Shown here piece by piece: positions 1 through 8,198 of a stretch of DNA of 64,000 nt; the first letter of the stretch is position 1, and the number at the start of each line of letters is the position of its first letter. Made by a program: the position numbers and the translations under genes. Under the pieces are notes generated by a model. The model did no database searches and was not told the DNA's origin. It was given only the letters and a program-made list of their open reading frames with translations. The stretch comes from Qipengyuania gaetbuli (GTDB taxonomy: Bacteria; Pseudomonadota; Alphaproteobacteria; Sphingomonadales; Sphingomonadaceae), in the NCBI RefSeq assembly GCF_020171365.1, contig NZ_JAIUZO010000002.1, forward strand, positions 1,054,001 to 1,118,000, in the 5' to 3' direction.

Positions 1-1
1 A

Positions 2-688
2 TTCTTTTACTGCACGCTCGGCGTGATCCTTGGCGGAAGGCTCGGCTACGCGGCCTTCTATAAGCCCGAACTGTTCACCGGCTTCACCGCGGGCGAATTC
101 GTGAGCTGGGACCTGCTGCGCCTGTGGGACGGCGGGATGAGCTTCCACGGCGGCGTCATCGGCGTGCTGGTGGCGATCAGCTGGGTGGCCCTGCGTGGCG
201 GCCTCAACTGGCTGCGGGTGTGCGACTATATCTCGGTCAACGTGCCGCTCGCCTACATGCTGGGCCGCATCGCCAACTTCATCAACGGCGAGCTTTACGG
301 CCGCCCGGTGGAAGGCGACATTGCCTGGGCCATGGTGTTCCCGGGCGGCGGCGATGTCGCACGCCATCCCTCGCAGCTCTACCAGGCTGGCCTTGAAGGG
401 CTGCTGCTGGGCATCCTCCTCATCGCGTTGTTCTGGAAAACCCGGGCGCGCTACCGTCCCGGCCTGCTGGTCGGCCTGTTCACCATCGGCATGGGCATCG
501 GCCGCTTCGTCAGCGAGTTCTTCCGCGAACCCGATGCGCACCTTGCCTATGTGGTGGCGGAAACCGGCCTGTCGCGCGGCCAGTGGCTGAGCTTGCCCAT
601 GATCGCGGTCGGCGTGATCGTCATGATCTATGCCTTTACCCGCCAGCCGATCGGCAAGGCCAAACCCGCCGCGCCGCAATCGGCATGA
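2..688 (+). CDS. lgt: Prolipoprotein diacylglyceryl transferase, 5' end missing
   Basis: Lgt transfers a diacylglyceryl group from phosphatidylglycerol to the lipobox cysteine of prolipoproteins in the inner membrane. The frame is already open at the window edge, so the N-terminus (roughly 60 residues by comparison with the family) is missing; 228 codons remain. The Lgt signature is visible as GRIANFINGELYGRP, followed by the conserved HPSQLYQA segment and several hydrophobic membrane spans, ending in a short Ala/Pro/Lys tail. Its stop overlaps the start of the next gene (ATGA), so the two are probably cotranscribed. Lipoproteins elsewhere in the window (near 4.5, 20, 22.7 and 24 kb) are expected substrates. 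The identification is secure; only the start is unseen. Confidence 0.95.
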   Translation, partial: FFYCTLGVILGGRLGYAAFYKPELFTGFTAGEFVSWDLLRLWDGGMSFHGGVIGVLVAISWVALRGGLNWLRVCDYISVNVPLAYMLGRIANFINGELYGRPVEGDIAWAMVFPGGGDVARHPSQLYQAGLEGLLLGILLIALFWKTRARYRPGLLVGLFTIGMGIGRFVSEFFREPDAHLAYVVAETGLSRGQWLSLPMIAVGVIVMIYAFTRQPIGKAKPAAPQSA

Positions 689-1740
689 GCGCAGCCGGCG
701 GCGAAACGCCGCTTGCGCAAAGCTTCAGGCGGCTGATCGAGCGGCACGGGCCGATGCCCGTGTCGCGCTACATGGGCGAAAGCAACGCGCGCTATTACAC
801 CAGCCGCGATCCCCTGGGGGCGGGCGGCGATTTCACCACCGCACCCGAAATCAGCCAGATGTTCGGCGAGATGGTGGGGCTGTGGTGCACCGACCTGTGG
901 CTGCGGGCAGACCGCCCCGAGATCGCTTGGGTGGAGCTGGGCCCGGGACGCGGCACGCTCGCGCGCGATGCGCTGCGTGCCATGGGCAGCCAGGGCCTCC
1001 AGCCCGAAATCCACCTTGTGGAAGGCTCCTCGGCGCTGCGCGAGAAGCAGGCCGACGCGCTGGTCGCCGCCCGTTTCCACGACACTATCGACACGCTGCC
1101 CGACGACCGGCCGCTGGTCGTGGTCGCCAATGAATTCATCGACGCGCTTCCGATCCGCCAGCTGGTCAACACGCCCGATGGCTGGCGCGAGCGGATGGTC
1201 GCGCTGGACGATGACCGCTTCGTTTTCGCTGCCGGCCCCAATCCCATGGACGAGGCCGTTCCGCAGGACCGCTGCGATGTGCCGGTGGGCACCGTCATCG
1301 AGACTTGTCCCGCAGCTGCCGCTCTGATCAGCGCGCTCGGCGAGCGGCTGCGCGATCAGGGCGGCGCGGCGCTGTTCATCGACTACGGCCATTTGGAGCC
1401 CCGCAACGGGGAAACGCTGCAGGCTCTCCGCGCGCACGAAAAGGTCGGCGTGTTCGACCATCCGGGCGAGATGGACCTCACCGCCCATGTCGATTTTGCC
1501 ACTTTGGCGGATATCGCACGTGGGGCGGGCCTGCAGGTGGCCACCGCCACACAGGGCGAATGGTTGCTCGCCATGGGCATGGGCCTTCGGGCACAGGCGC
1601 TTGCCCGGCGCAGCCCCGATCACGCGCAGGCCGTCTCGCAGGCATTCCACCGCCTGACTTCAGCAGACGAGATGGGCGAATTGTTCAAGGTAATGGCCGT
1701 TTCAGCACCCGGCTGGCCGCAGGGCGCCGGCTTCGGCTGA
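685..1740 (+). CDS. MidA/NDUFAF7-type SAM-dependent methyltransferase (DUF185, COG1565)
   Basis: This protein of 351 residues belongs to the class I methyltransferase family whose mitochondrial member, NDUFAF7/MidA, methylates an arginine of complex I subunit NDUFS2 during assembly. That function is family knowledge and is not shown here. Visible features are the N-terminal segment YYTSRDPLGAGGDFTTAPE, typical of the family, the SAM-binding loop ELGPGRGTL, and NEFIDALPI near the middle. The start is the ATG that overlaps the lgt stop by four bases; the frame stays open upstream but inside lgt. It is probably translationally coupled to lgt. An NDUFS6-like protein is encoded at about 44 kb, so complex I accessory functions may be a theme, but the two genes are not linked. 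Confidence 0.88.
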   Translation: MSAAGGETPLAQSFRRLIERHGPMPVSRYMGESNARYYTSRDPLGAGGDFTTAPEISQMFGEMVGLWCTDLWLRADRPEIAWVELGPGRGTLARDALRAMGSQGLQPEIHLVEGSSALREKQADALVAARFHDTIDTLPDDRPLVVVANEFIDALPIRQLVNTPDGWRERMVALDDDRFVFAAGPNPMDEAVPQDRCDVPVGTVIETCPAAAALISALGERLRDQGGAALFIDYGHLEPRNGETLQALRAHEKVGVFDHPGEMDLTAHVDFATLADIARGAGLQVATATQGEWLLAMGMGLRAQALARRSPDHAQAVSQAFHRLTSADEMGELFKVMAVSAPGWPQGAGFG

Positions 1741-1804
1741 GGTTCATATGCACCCGGCCAAAAAGCTGTAACCGGCAATCGCTTTGGCGCGGATGGAGAA
1801 TGGC

Positions 1805-2218
1805 ATGAGGAAAACGAGCCTGGCACTCGCCGCGCTGCTTTGCGCAACCCCGCTGCTGGCCGCCCAGCCGATCGAGGGGCGCTGGATCACGGCCGAAAAA
1901 GACGCGGTGATCACGATCGGCGAGTGTGGCAGTTCGACCTGCGGCCGGATCACCAAGTTCCTCGTCGCACCGCCGCAGGGCCTCGACCAGCGCGATGTGA
2001 ACAATGCCGATGCGAAGCTGCGCCAGCGCAAGCTCCTCGGCATGCCGGTCCTCACCGGCTTCAGCGAAGATGCCGAACTGTGGCGCGGCCAGATCTACGA
2101 TCCCAAGAGCGGCAAGACCTATCGCTCGGTAATCAGGCGCAAGGACGCCAACCGGCTGGAAGTGAAAGGCTGCATCGGGCCCTTCTGCCAGACGCAGGTC
2201 TGGACCCGCGCCCGTTGA
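1805..2218 (+). CDS. Secreted DUF2147 protein
   Basis: A 137-residue protein with a signal peptide (residues 1 to about 21, LALAALLCATPLLAAQ) followed by one DUF2147 domain. The domain shows the family pattern GRWITAEKDAVI, ECGSSTCGRI and a C-terminal half rich in short beta strands, with two paired-cysteine motifs. DUF2147 proteins are small periplasmic beta-barrel-like proteins of unknown role. The chosen ATG has GGAG (1795-1798) six bases upstream; in-frame ATGs at 1784 and 1793 would put extra residues before the signal peptide. The gene ends two bases before the convergent stop of the ABC transporter gene, with no room for a separate terminator. Confidence 0.85.
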   Translation: MRKTSLALAALLCATPLLAAQPIEGRWITAEKDAVITIGECGSSTCGRITKFLVAPPQGLDQRDVNNADAKLRQRKLLGMPVLTGFSEDAELWRGQIYDPKSGKTYRSVIRRKDANRLEVKGCIGPFCQTQVWTRAR

Positions 2219-2219
2219 A

Positions 2220-3758
2220 CTAGAGGCCGGCCTTTTCGGCCAGCCGTCGGGCAGCCTCGTCGAAGCCGAGCTTGTCCTGTTCGCGGTCGACCGAGAAATT
2301 CGCCTCGCGCATCATGTGCACGTCGATCGCCCCGATCAGCGGCATCAGCGCGGCCCTCAACGCGCCGTTCCCGGCAGCCTGCGGGCTCAGCAGCAACACC
2401 GCATCGTAGTTGGGGAATGCCCCTAGCGGATCGTCGAGGATGACGAGCCGGTCGGCGACGATACGGCCGTCTGACGTATAGGCACCGATGATGTCCGCTT
2501 CGCCGGATCGCAGCGCATTGTACATGAAGGTGGGCGAGAAATTCCGCTGCTCGGCAAAGCGCAGGCCGTAAGCATCGCGCACCGCAATCCATTCGGGCCG
2601 CTCGAAAAATTCCGGGTCGCCGCCGATCACCATCGCCTGCCCGCGCCGTGCCACGTCTGTAATGGAATGGAATTCACCGAAAGTCGCGGTTTCGCGTTGC
2701 ATGGCGAGGCCATAGGCGTTTTCGAAACCGAGCCGCCCGAGCACCTCCATTCCGGTATTCGCCTCCTCCCATTCCACAATCTCGCGATACATCCGCTCGC
2801 GCGGCGGGTTCTCGGTGCGCTTCATCTGGTTGGTCCAGATGGTACCCGTGTAATCGACATAGATATCGATCTCGCCGCTGGCTGCCGCGCTGTGGGCCAC
2901 TGCCGAACCCAGCCCGTCGCGATATTCGACGGCGAAGCCTTCCGCTTCGAGCCATTGGCCGATCAGGCGGGCGAGGATGTATTGTTCCGAAAAGCCCTTG
3001 GCGCCGATCACGATGCGCCCCTCGTCCCTCTCTCCCCCGAACTGCGCTACCAGCGCCGCGGCGACGCCCAGCGCCACGGCCAGCACCCCGCCAAGCCAGA
3101 GACCGCGCCGCCGCTCGCGAAAACCGCGCTCGATCGTGCCCAGCAGCGTGTCCGCCAGGAGGGCGAGGCCGGCGCTGGCAAGGCACCCGGCAAGGACAAG
3201 GATCCAGTTCTGCGTCTGCAGGCCGGCAAAGATCGGGTCGCCCAGGCTCTTTTGCCCGATGGTGGTCGCCAGCGTGGCTGCACCGATGGTCCAGACGGCT
3301 GCCGTCCTGATCCCGGCCATGACATAGGGCGCGGCCAGCGGGGCCTCCACCAGGCGCAGGCGCTGCCAGAAACTCATGCCCACGCCTTCCGCCGCCTCGA
3401 TCACGCCGGGATCGAGATTGGCCTGCGCGGTCACCGCATTGCGCAGGATCGGCAGCAGGGCGTAGAGCGCCAGCGCGAGCAGCGCGGGCAGGAAACCCAG
3501 CGTCGGCAACCCTTCCCCGAAAACCGCACGAAGGCTCAGCAGGATCGGGAAGAACAGCGCCAGCAGGGCAAGCGCCGGAATGGTCTGGACGAGGCTGGCA
3601 AAGGCCAGCGATGCGCGCGACACGGCGGGGGCACGGCTGGCCCAGACCGCCAGCGGCAGCGCCACGGCGATGCCCAGCGCGATGGCCGCAGCCGACAGGA
3701 GGACATGGGCGGCCAGCTGGTCGCCGAGCCCCGTGATGGCGTCGAGCAGGCCGGTCAC
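2220..3758 (-). CDS. ABC importer: permease fused to glycine-betaine-type binding domain
   Basis: A 512-residue fusion. Residues 1 to about 240 form a ProW/OpuBB-type permease with several membrane helices and the EAA-like loop EAAEGVGMSFWQRLRLVEAP. Residues about 250 to 512 form an OpuAC/OpuBC-type substrate-binding domain (IVIGAKGFSEQYILARLIG, IDIYVDYTGTIW, IIGAYTSDGRI), which would face the periplasm tethered to the permease. The family imports quaternary amines such as glycine betaine, choline or carnitine, and related members import ergothioneine; the substrate cannot be decided here. The start is GTG and overlaps the ATPase stop as GTGA. Together with the ATPase it makes a complete two-gene importer with no separate binding protein. 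Confidence 0.9.
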   Translation of the reverse strand: MTGLLDAITGLGDQLAAHVLLSAAAIALGIAVALPLAVWASRAPAVSRASLAFASLVQTIPALALLALFFPILLSLRAVFGEGLPTLGFLPALLALALYALLPILRNAVTAQANLDPGVIEAAEGVGMSFWQRLRLVEAPLAAPYVMAGIRTAAVWTIGAATLATTIGQKSLGDPIFAGLQTQNWILVLAGCLASAGLALLADTLLGTIERGFRERRRGLWLGGVLAVALGVAAALVAQFGGERDEGRIVIGAKGFSEQYILARLIGQWLEAEGFAVEYRDGLGSAVAHSAAASGEIDIYVDYTGTIWTNQMKRTENPPRERMYREIVEWEEANTGMEVLGRLGFENAYGLAMQRETATFGEFHSITDVARRGQAMVIGGDPEFFERPEWIAVRDAYGLRFAEQRNFSPTFMYNALRSGEADIIGAYTSDGRIVADRLVILDDPLGAFPNYDAVLLLSPQAAGNGALRAALMPLIGAIDVHMMREANFSVDREQDKLGFDEAARRLAEKAGL

Positions 3759-4522
3759 CGAGACAGCTCCGCCAGCCGCTGCGCCTGGTGACGCGGCACC
3801 GCAACGAGCGCCTGCGCCGCCTCGCCGCCATTACCCGCAACGAGGGCAGACGGGGTCTCGTCTGCCACGATGCGACCCGCCTCCATCACCAGCACGCGGT
3901 CGGCCAGCAGCAGGGCTTCGGTCATGTCGTGCGTTACCATGACAGTGGTCAACCCGAGGCGGCGGTGAAGGTCGAGCACCCGTTCACCAAGCGCGTCGCG
4001 CGTAACGGGATCGAGCGCTCCGAAGGGTTCGTCCATCAGCAGGATCGACGGCTCGCTCGCCAGCGCCCGCGCGACGCCGACGCGCTGGCGCTGCCCGCCG
4101 CTGAGTTCGTCAGGCATGCGCGTGGACATGCCGGGGTCGAGGTCGACGAGTTCGAGCAGGGCGGAAATCCGCGCCGTGCCCACCGGTTCCCCCGCGATAC
4201 GCGGCCCGATCCCGATGTTTTCCGCCACCGTCATGTGCGGGAAGAGCCCGACCGACTGGAAGACATAGCCGATGCTGCGGCGCAGGCGCGCAAGTGGGAC
4301 CGAGGCGACTTCGCGCCCTTGCAGGACCACGTGCCCGGCATCGGGATCGACCAGCCGGTTGACGGTCTTCAGCAATGTCGACTTGCCCGAACCCGAGGCA
4401 CCGACCAGCGCGACGAACTGGCCTGAGGGGATGGCGAGGGTGACGGATTCGACCGCCCGCACATTGCCGAATTGCTTGCAGACACCCTCGAATGAAAGCG
4501 CCGTCTCGCCGGATTCGCTCAC
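3755..4522 (-). CDS. ABC importer ATPase, betaine/choline type
   Basis: This 255-residue ATPase powers the fused permease/binding protein encoded just downstream. All nucleotide-binding motifs are intact: Walker A GASGSGKS near residue 37, Q-loop VFQSVGLFPHM, signature LSGGQRQR, Walker B ILLMDEPFGALD and the switch histidine in MVTHDM. It resembles OpuBA/ProV but lacks the C-terminal CBS domains that ProV/OpuA use for osmotic sensing, so activity regulation is probably transcriptional or by substrate. The start is GTG, overlapping the stop of the upstream lipoprotein gene, and its own stop overlaps the GTG of the permease gene, giving a tight three-gene operon. Confidence 0.9.
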   Translation of the reverse strand: MSESGETALSFEGVCKQFGNVRAVESVTLAIPSGQFVALVGASGSGKSTLLKTVNRLVDPDAGHVVLQGREVASVPLARLRRSIGYVFQSVGLFPHMTVAENIGIGPRIAGEPVGTARISALLELVDLDPGMSTRMPDELSGGQRQRVGVARALASEPSILLMDEPFGALDPVTRDALGERVLDLHRRLGLTTVMVTHDMTEALLLADRVLVMEAGRIVADETPSALVAGNGGEAAQALVAVPRHQAQRLAELSR

Positions 4523-5007
4523 TGTGCGGCTTCGGCGGTTTCTGCGTCCTGCGGCGCCTCGTAGGCGACCTTTTCGAGCTGGACCCGGCGACCGCCACCC
4601 GAAGTTACGATGAGCTTGTCATCGTTGAGCTTGCCCGTTTCCCAGCACCTTTCGCTCACATTGTCCCCTTCGGGCCGGAAACAGAGTAGGACCTGGCCGT
4701 CTTCGTCGTCCGGGGCCGCTTCCAGCGACCAGCCGCCTTCCTGCCAGGGATCGCCGTTGCGCAGGTCGCGGTAGCGCCCTTCCGCGTCCAGATAGGTGAC
4801 ATAGCGGGCACCGTCCTCGGCAGAGACGCGCCAAGCCGTGCCGACGAATTCCTTCAGCTCCCTCGCCTCTTCGGCCGCTTCGGTAGAGGCCGCGACATCG
4901 GCCGGACCGTCTGCAGCTCCATCCTCTTCGGCCGCGCAGGCGGACAGAGCAAGGGCGGCGGAAAGGAGGACGGCAGAGCTGACGAGTGATTTCATGGTAT
5001 CCGGCAT
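4519..5007 (-). CDS. Putative lipoprotein, first gene of the ABC importer operon
   Basis: A 162-residue protein with a lipoprotein signal peptide and lipobox LSAC (cysteine at residue 24 counting from the outer start), then an acidic Ala/Asp/Glu-rich linker and a domain of about 100 residues with two further cysteines (LLCFRPEGDN, SERCWET). No family was recognised. ATG codons at 5007 and 4995 are both possible; the inner one gives the more classical MKSLV signal peptide. It overlaps the ABC ATPase gene as GTGA, so it belongs to that operon. An outer-membrane or periplasmic helper for the importer is possible but is inference only. Confidence 0.75.
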   Translation of the reverse strand: MPDTMKSLVSSAVLLSAALALSACAAEEDGAADGPADVAASTEAAEEARELKEFVGTAWRVSAEDGARYVTYLDAEGRYRDLRNGDPWQEGGWSLEAAPDDEDGQVLLCFRPEGDNVSERCWETGKLNDDKLIVTSGGGRRVQLEKVAYEAPQDAETAEAAQ

Positions 5008-5040
5008 AACCCCTGTACCCGCCGCTGGCGACCCCTGCCC

Positions 5041-6561
5041 CTATCCGGCGATGGATGCAGACGGGATCCGTAGTTCGACCCTCAGGCCGTCGTCTTCGAA
5101 TTCGCGGGTGAACTGGCCCGACAGCTGACCTTCGACAGCCGTGCGCAGGAGGCGCGACCCGAAGCCTTCGCTCGCCTGCTCGGCCTGCGCAAAACCGTCG
5201 GATTGTTCGCGCCACGAGAGGCACACCGTGCCTTCGCCATCGCAATCGGCATTGACGCCGACCGTGACCTTGCCGCCGTCCCGCGACAGGGCCCCGTACT
5301 TGGCTGCATTGGTGGCAAGTTCGTGAATGATCAGCGCCAGCGGCGTCGCCGCGCGCGGGCCGATTGCAACGTCGCCGCCGGAAATCTCGATCCGCGCCGC
5401 AGCGCCATCCTGGTAGGGTGCCAGCAGCGCATCGAGCAACCCGACCAGATGCTCCTTGCGGCTCGGCGATGCCGGCTGGACGTAGTCGTGCGCCTTGCCC
5501 AGCGCGCGAATGGTCGTCGACAGCGCCTCGGCGTAATCCGCCACGGTTTCCTTGCCCCGCGAGTGGAGGGTCACGAGGCCGGAGACCACAGCGAAGATAT
5601 TCTTGATCCGGTGGGACAGCTCTTTCGCCAGCAAATCGCGCATTTCGGAGGTGCGGTGCGCCTCGTCGATGTCGATGACTGTCCCGAACCATCGGCGGCC
5701 GCCCGGCTCCCCGTCGACCGGCATGGCACGGCTCAGCACCCAGCGATAGCTGCCGTCCGCCTGCCGCAGCCGCCACTCGTCGTTGAACAGCCGTTCCTCG
5801 CCGAAGGCCTTGTCCCAGCTGGCGCGGCTACGGGCATAGTCATCGGGATGGATGAAGTCCGCCCAGGCATCCGCTGTGCGCGGCGGGTCGCGGCCTGTGA
5901 CCTCTTTCCAGCGCCCGCTGAACATGTCGAAATTGCCCTCGTGATCGACCGACCAGGCAATACCCGGCACCGAATCGAGCATGTGCTGCAATTCGCGCTG
6001 CCGCGCCTCGAGCGCCGCAATGGCAGCGCGGTCCTGCCGCTGGATCAGCAACCGCTGCATGACACTCGTCGCGAGGACTTCCAGCCCTTCGCGCTGCAGG
6101 TCGCTCAACCCTTCGCGCGGAACTGTATCGATGACACAGAGCGAGCCGAGCGGCGCACCCTCGCTCGAGATGAGCGGGGCACCGGCATAGAACCGGATAT
6201 GGGGTGCGCCGGTGACCAGCGGGTTGCTGCTGAAACGCGGGTCCAGCGTTGCATCGGGCACGACCATCGTCGCATCGCCGAGCATTGCATGGGCGCAGAA
6301 ACTGGTCGGCCGCGGGGTTTCCCCGACCTCCAGCCCCTGCTTGGCAAGGAACCGCTGGCGCTCTTCTTCCACCAGTGAAACCAGCGCGATCGGCGCTTCG
6401 CAAAGCGTTGCGGCAAACTGGACGATGCGCGACAATTCCGGTGCGCCTTCCAGCGCATCGAGCCCGTAGGACGCCATGATGGCAAGCCGGTCCTCTTCCC
6501 CGCACACGGCAGAGTTGGGGCTGGCGCCAGTGGGCCAGGGAAGGCGGGGTCGATAAGCCAT
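5041..6561 (-). CDS. HWE-family sensor histidine kinase, GAF-PAS-HWE
   Basis: A soluble 506-residue sensor kinase (from the ATG at 6561). Domains in order are GAF (about 40-175), PAS with PAC tail (about 190-305) and an HWE kinase core. The phosphoacceptor is His317 in ELSHRIKN; the N-box is HELATNAAKYGALS (Asn418) and the defining W-x-E is WRE at 450-452. There is no membrane segment, so it probably senses a cytoplasmic cue; HWE kinases are often light, redox or general-stress sensors (family knowledge). No response regulator lies nearby, so it looks like an orphan kinase. The frame remains open upstream to 6681, but those 40 residues look non-coding and the 6561 start leaves room for a divergent promoter with ivd. 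Confidence 0.87.
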   Translation of the reverse strand: MAYRPRLPWPTGASPNSAVCGEEDRLAIMASYGLDALEGAPELSRIVQFAATLCEAPIALVSLVEEERQRFLAKQGLEVGETPRPTSFCAHAMLGDATMVVPDATLDPRFSSNPLVTGAPHIRFYAGAPLISSEGAPLGSLCVIDTVPREGLSDLQREGLEVLATSVMQRLLIQRQDRAAIAALEARQRELQHMLDSVPGIAWSVDHEGNFDMFSGRWKEVTGRDPPRTADAWADFIHPDDYARSRASWDKAFGEERLFNDEWRLRQADGSYRWVLSRAMPVDGEPGGRRWFGTVIDIDEAHRTSEMRDLLAKELSHRIKNIFAVVSGLVTLHSRGKETVADYAEALSTTIRALGKAHDYVQPASPSRKEHLVGLLDALLAPYQDGAAARIEISGGDVAIGPRAATPLALIIHELATNAAKYGALSRDGGKVTVGVNADCDGEGTVCLSWREQSDGFAQAEQASEGFGSRLLRTAVEGQLSGQFTREFEDDGLRVELRIPSASIAG

Positions 6562-6716
6562 TGTATCCGTGCCGTTATAAATAAAGCCATCCGGGCCAGA
6601 GTCCAGTTCGGTAACTGGGCCGCCGCTTGCGGCACCAAGCGGTTTGCCCGACCGCCATTCCTTCGCTATCGCGCGCGGCAAGAGAATGCCCCAACAGAGG
6701 GCAAGCAGGAGACATC

Positions 6717-7886
6717 ATGCGCGCCACCCCCGATTTCGATTTCCAGCTCGGCGACAATGCGGACATGATCCGCGAAAGCGTTTCGCGCTTCGCCGACGAA
6801 CAGATCGCCCCGCTCGCCGCCAAGGTCGACCGCGAGGACTGGTTTCCCAAGGCGGAACTGTGGCCCGCCATGGGCGAACTCGGCCTCCACGGCATCACCG
6901 TTCACGAAGCGGACGGCGGTCTTGGCCTCGGCTACCTCGAACACGTGATCGCGGTCGAGGAAGTCAGCCGCGCCAGTGCCTCGGTCGGCCTGTCCTACGG
7001 CGCGCACTCCAACTTGTGCGTCAACCAGATCGCGCGCTGGGCGAATGACGACCAGAAGGCGAAATACCTGCCCAAGCTGATCAGCGGCGAACACGTCGGC
7101 AGCCTTGCCATGAGCGAGGCGGGCGCCGGTTCGGACGTCGTTTCTATGAAGGCCCGGGCGGACAAGGTCGATGGCGGCTACGTCCTCAACGGCACCAAGT
7201 TCTGGATCACGAACGCCCCCTATGCGGACGTGCTGGTGGTCTATGCCAAGACCTCGCCCGAAGCGGCCAGCCGCGGCATCACGACCTTCCTGATCGAAAA
7301 GGATTTCGAAGGTTTCTCGATCGGGCAGAAGATCGAGAAGGTCGGCATGCGCGGCTCGCCCACTGCAGAGCTGGTGTTCGACGATTGCTTCGTTCCCGAC
7401 GAGAACGTGATGGGCCCCGAAAACGGCGGCGTCGGCGTGCTGATGAGCGGCCTCGACTACGAGCGCGTCGTGCTCGCCGGCCTCCAGCTCGGCGTGATGC
7501 AGGCCTGCCTCGACACGGTCATTCCCTATCTTCGCGAACGCCAGCAGTTCGGCAAGCCCATTGGCTCTTTCCAGCTGATGCAGGCCAAGGTCGCCGACAT
7601 GTATGTCGCGCTGCAATCCGCGCGCGCCTACACCTATGCCGTCGCCAAGGCCTGCGATGCCGGGCAGACCACCCGCTTCGATGCGGCAGGCACGATCCTG
7701 CTGGCCTCGGAAAACGCCTTCCGCGTAGCGGCCGAGAGTGTGCAGGCGCTGGGCGGCGCAGGCTACACGCTCGACTGGCCGGTGGAGCGCTACATGCGCG
7801 ATGCCAAGCTGCTCGACATCGGTGCCGGAACGAATGAAATCCGCCGCATGCTGATCGGCCGCGAACTGATCGGCGCTGCCGGATGA
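6717..7886 (+). CDS. ivd: Isovaleryl-CoA dehydrogenase
   Basis: A 389-residue flavoprotein of the acyl-CoA dehydrogenase family, catalysing isovaleryl-CoA to 3-methylcrotonyl-CoA in leucine breakdown. Seen are the FAD/substrate motifs LAMSEAGAGSDVVSMK and WITNAPYADVLVVYAKT, and GLDYERVVLAGLQLG, which fits the isovaleryl-CoA subgroup that carries its catalytic Glu in this helix rather than near the C-terminus. The C-terminal GAGTNEIRRMLIGREL is typical. AGGAG at 6707-6711 sits five bases before the ATG. It overlaps a PhnA-like gene (ATGA) and is followed by the methylcrotonyl-CoA carboxylase carboxyltransferase gene, which supports the leucine assignment. Confidence 0.92.
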   Translation: MRATPDFDFQLGDNADMIRESVSRFADEQIAPLAAKVDREDWFPKAELWPAMGELGLHGITVHEADGGLGLGYLEHVIAVEEVSRASASVGLSYGAHSNLCVNQIARWANDDQKAKYLPKLISGEHVGSLAMSEAGAGSDVVSMKARADKVDGGYVLNGTKFWITNAPYADVLVVYAKTSPEAASRGITTFLIEKDFEGFSIGQKIEKVGMRGSPTAELVFDDCFVPDENVMGPENGGVGVLMSGLDYERVVLAGLQLGVMQACLDTVIPYLRERQQFGKPIGSFQLMQAKVADMYVALQSARAYTYAVAKACDAGQTTRFDAAGTILLASENAFRVAAESVQALGGAGYTLDWPVERYMRDAKLLDIGAGTNEIRRMLIGRELIGAAG

Positions 7887-8188
7887 GCGGAGACGAGGAC
7901 TACGTCTACGACGAGGACAGCGGCGAATGGATGCCGGCTTCCGAACTGGCTGCCAAACAGGCGGCGGCCGAGACGGTCGAGGTTCGCGATGCGGTCGGCA
8001 ATTTGCTTGCCGATGGCGACCAGGTGACGCTGATCAAGGACCTCGAGGTCAAGGGCGCGGGCCAGACATTGAAGCAGGGCACGCTGATCAAAGCGATCCG
8101 CCTCACCGGCGACCCGCAGGAAATCGACTGCAAATATCCCGGCATCAAGGGCCTCGTCCTGCGTGCCGAATTCGTGAAGAAACGGTAA
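7883..8188 (+). CDS. PhnA/YjdM-like domain protein, short form
   Basis: A 101-residue protein whose C-terminal about 70 residues match the PhnA/YjdM domain ([22 protein letters not shown] and a following [16 protein letters not shown] segment). YjdM was once called an alkylphosphonate protein, but its biochemical role is unsettled. The usual N-terminal zinc ribbon with two CxxC pairs is absent; instead there is a short acidic tract starting [12 protein letters not shown] and ending in [14 protein letters not shown]. The start overlaps the ivd stop by four bases, and mccB begins ten bases after its stop, so it is embedded in the leucine-degradation operon. Its job there is unknown. Confidence 0.82.
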   Translation: MSGDEDYVYDEDSGEWMPASELAAKQAAAETVEVRDAVGNLLADGDQVTLIKDLEVKGAGQTLKQGTLIKAIRLTGDPQEIDCKYPGIKGLVLRAEFVKKR

Positions 8189-8198
8189 GACCACAGGC

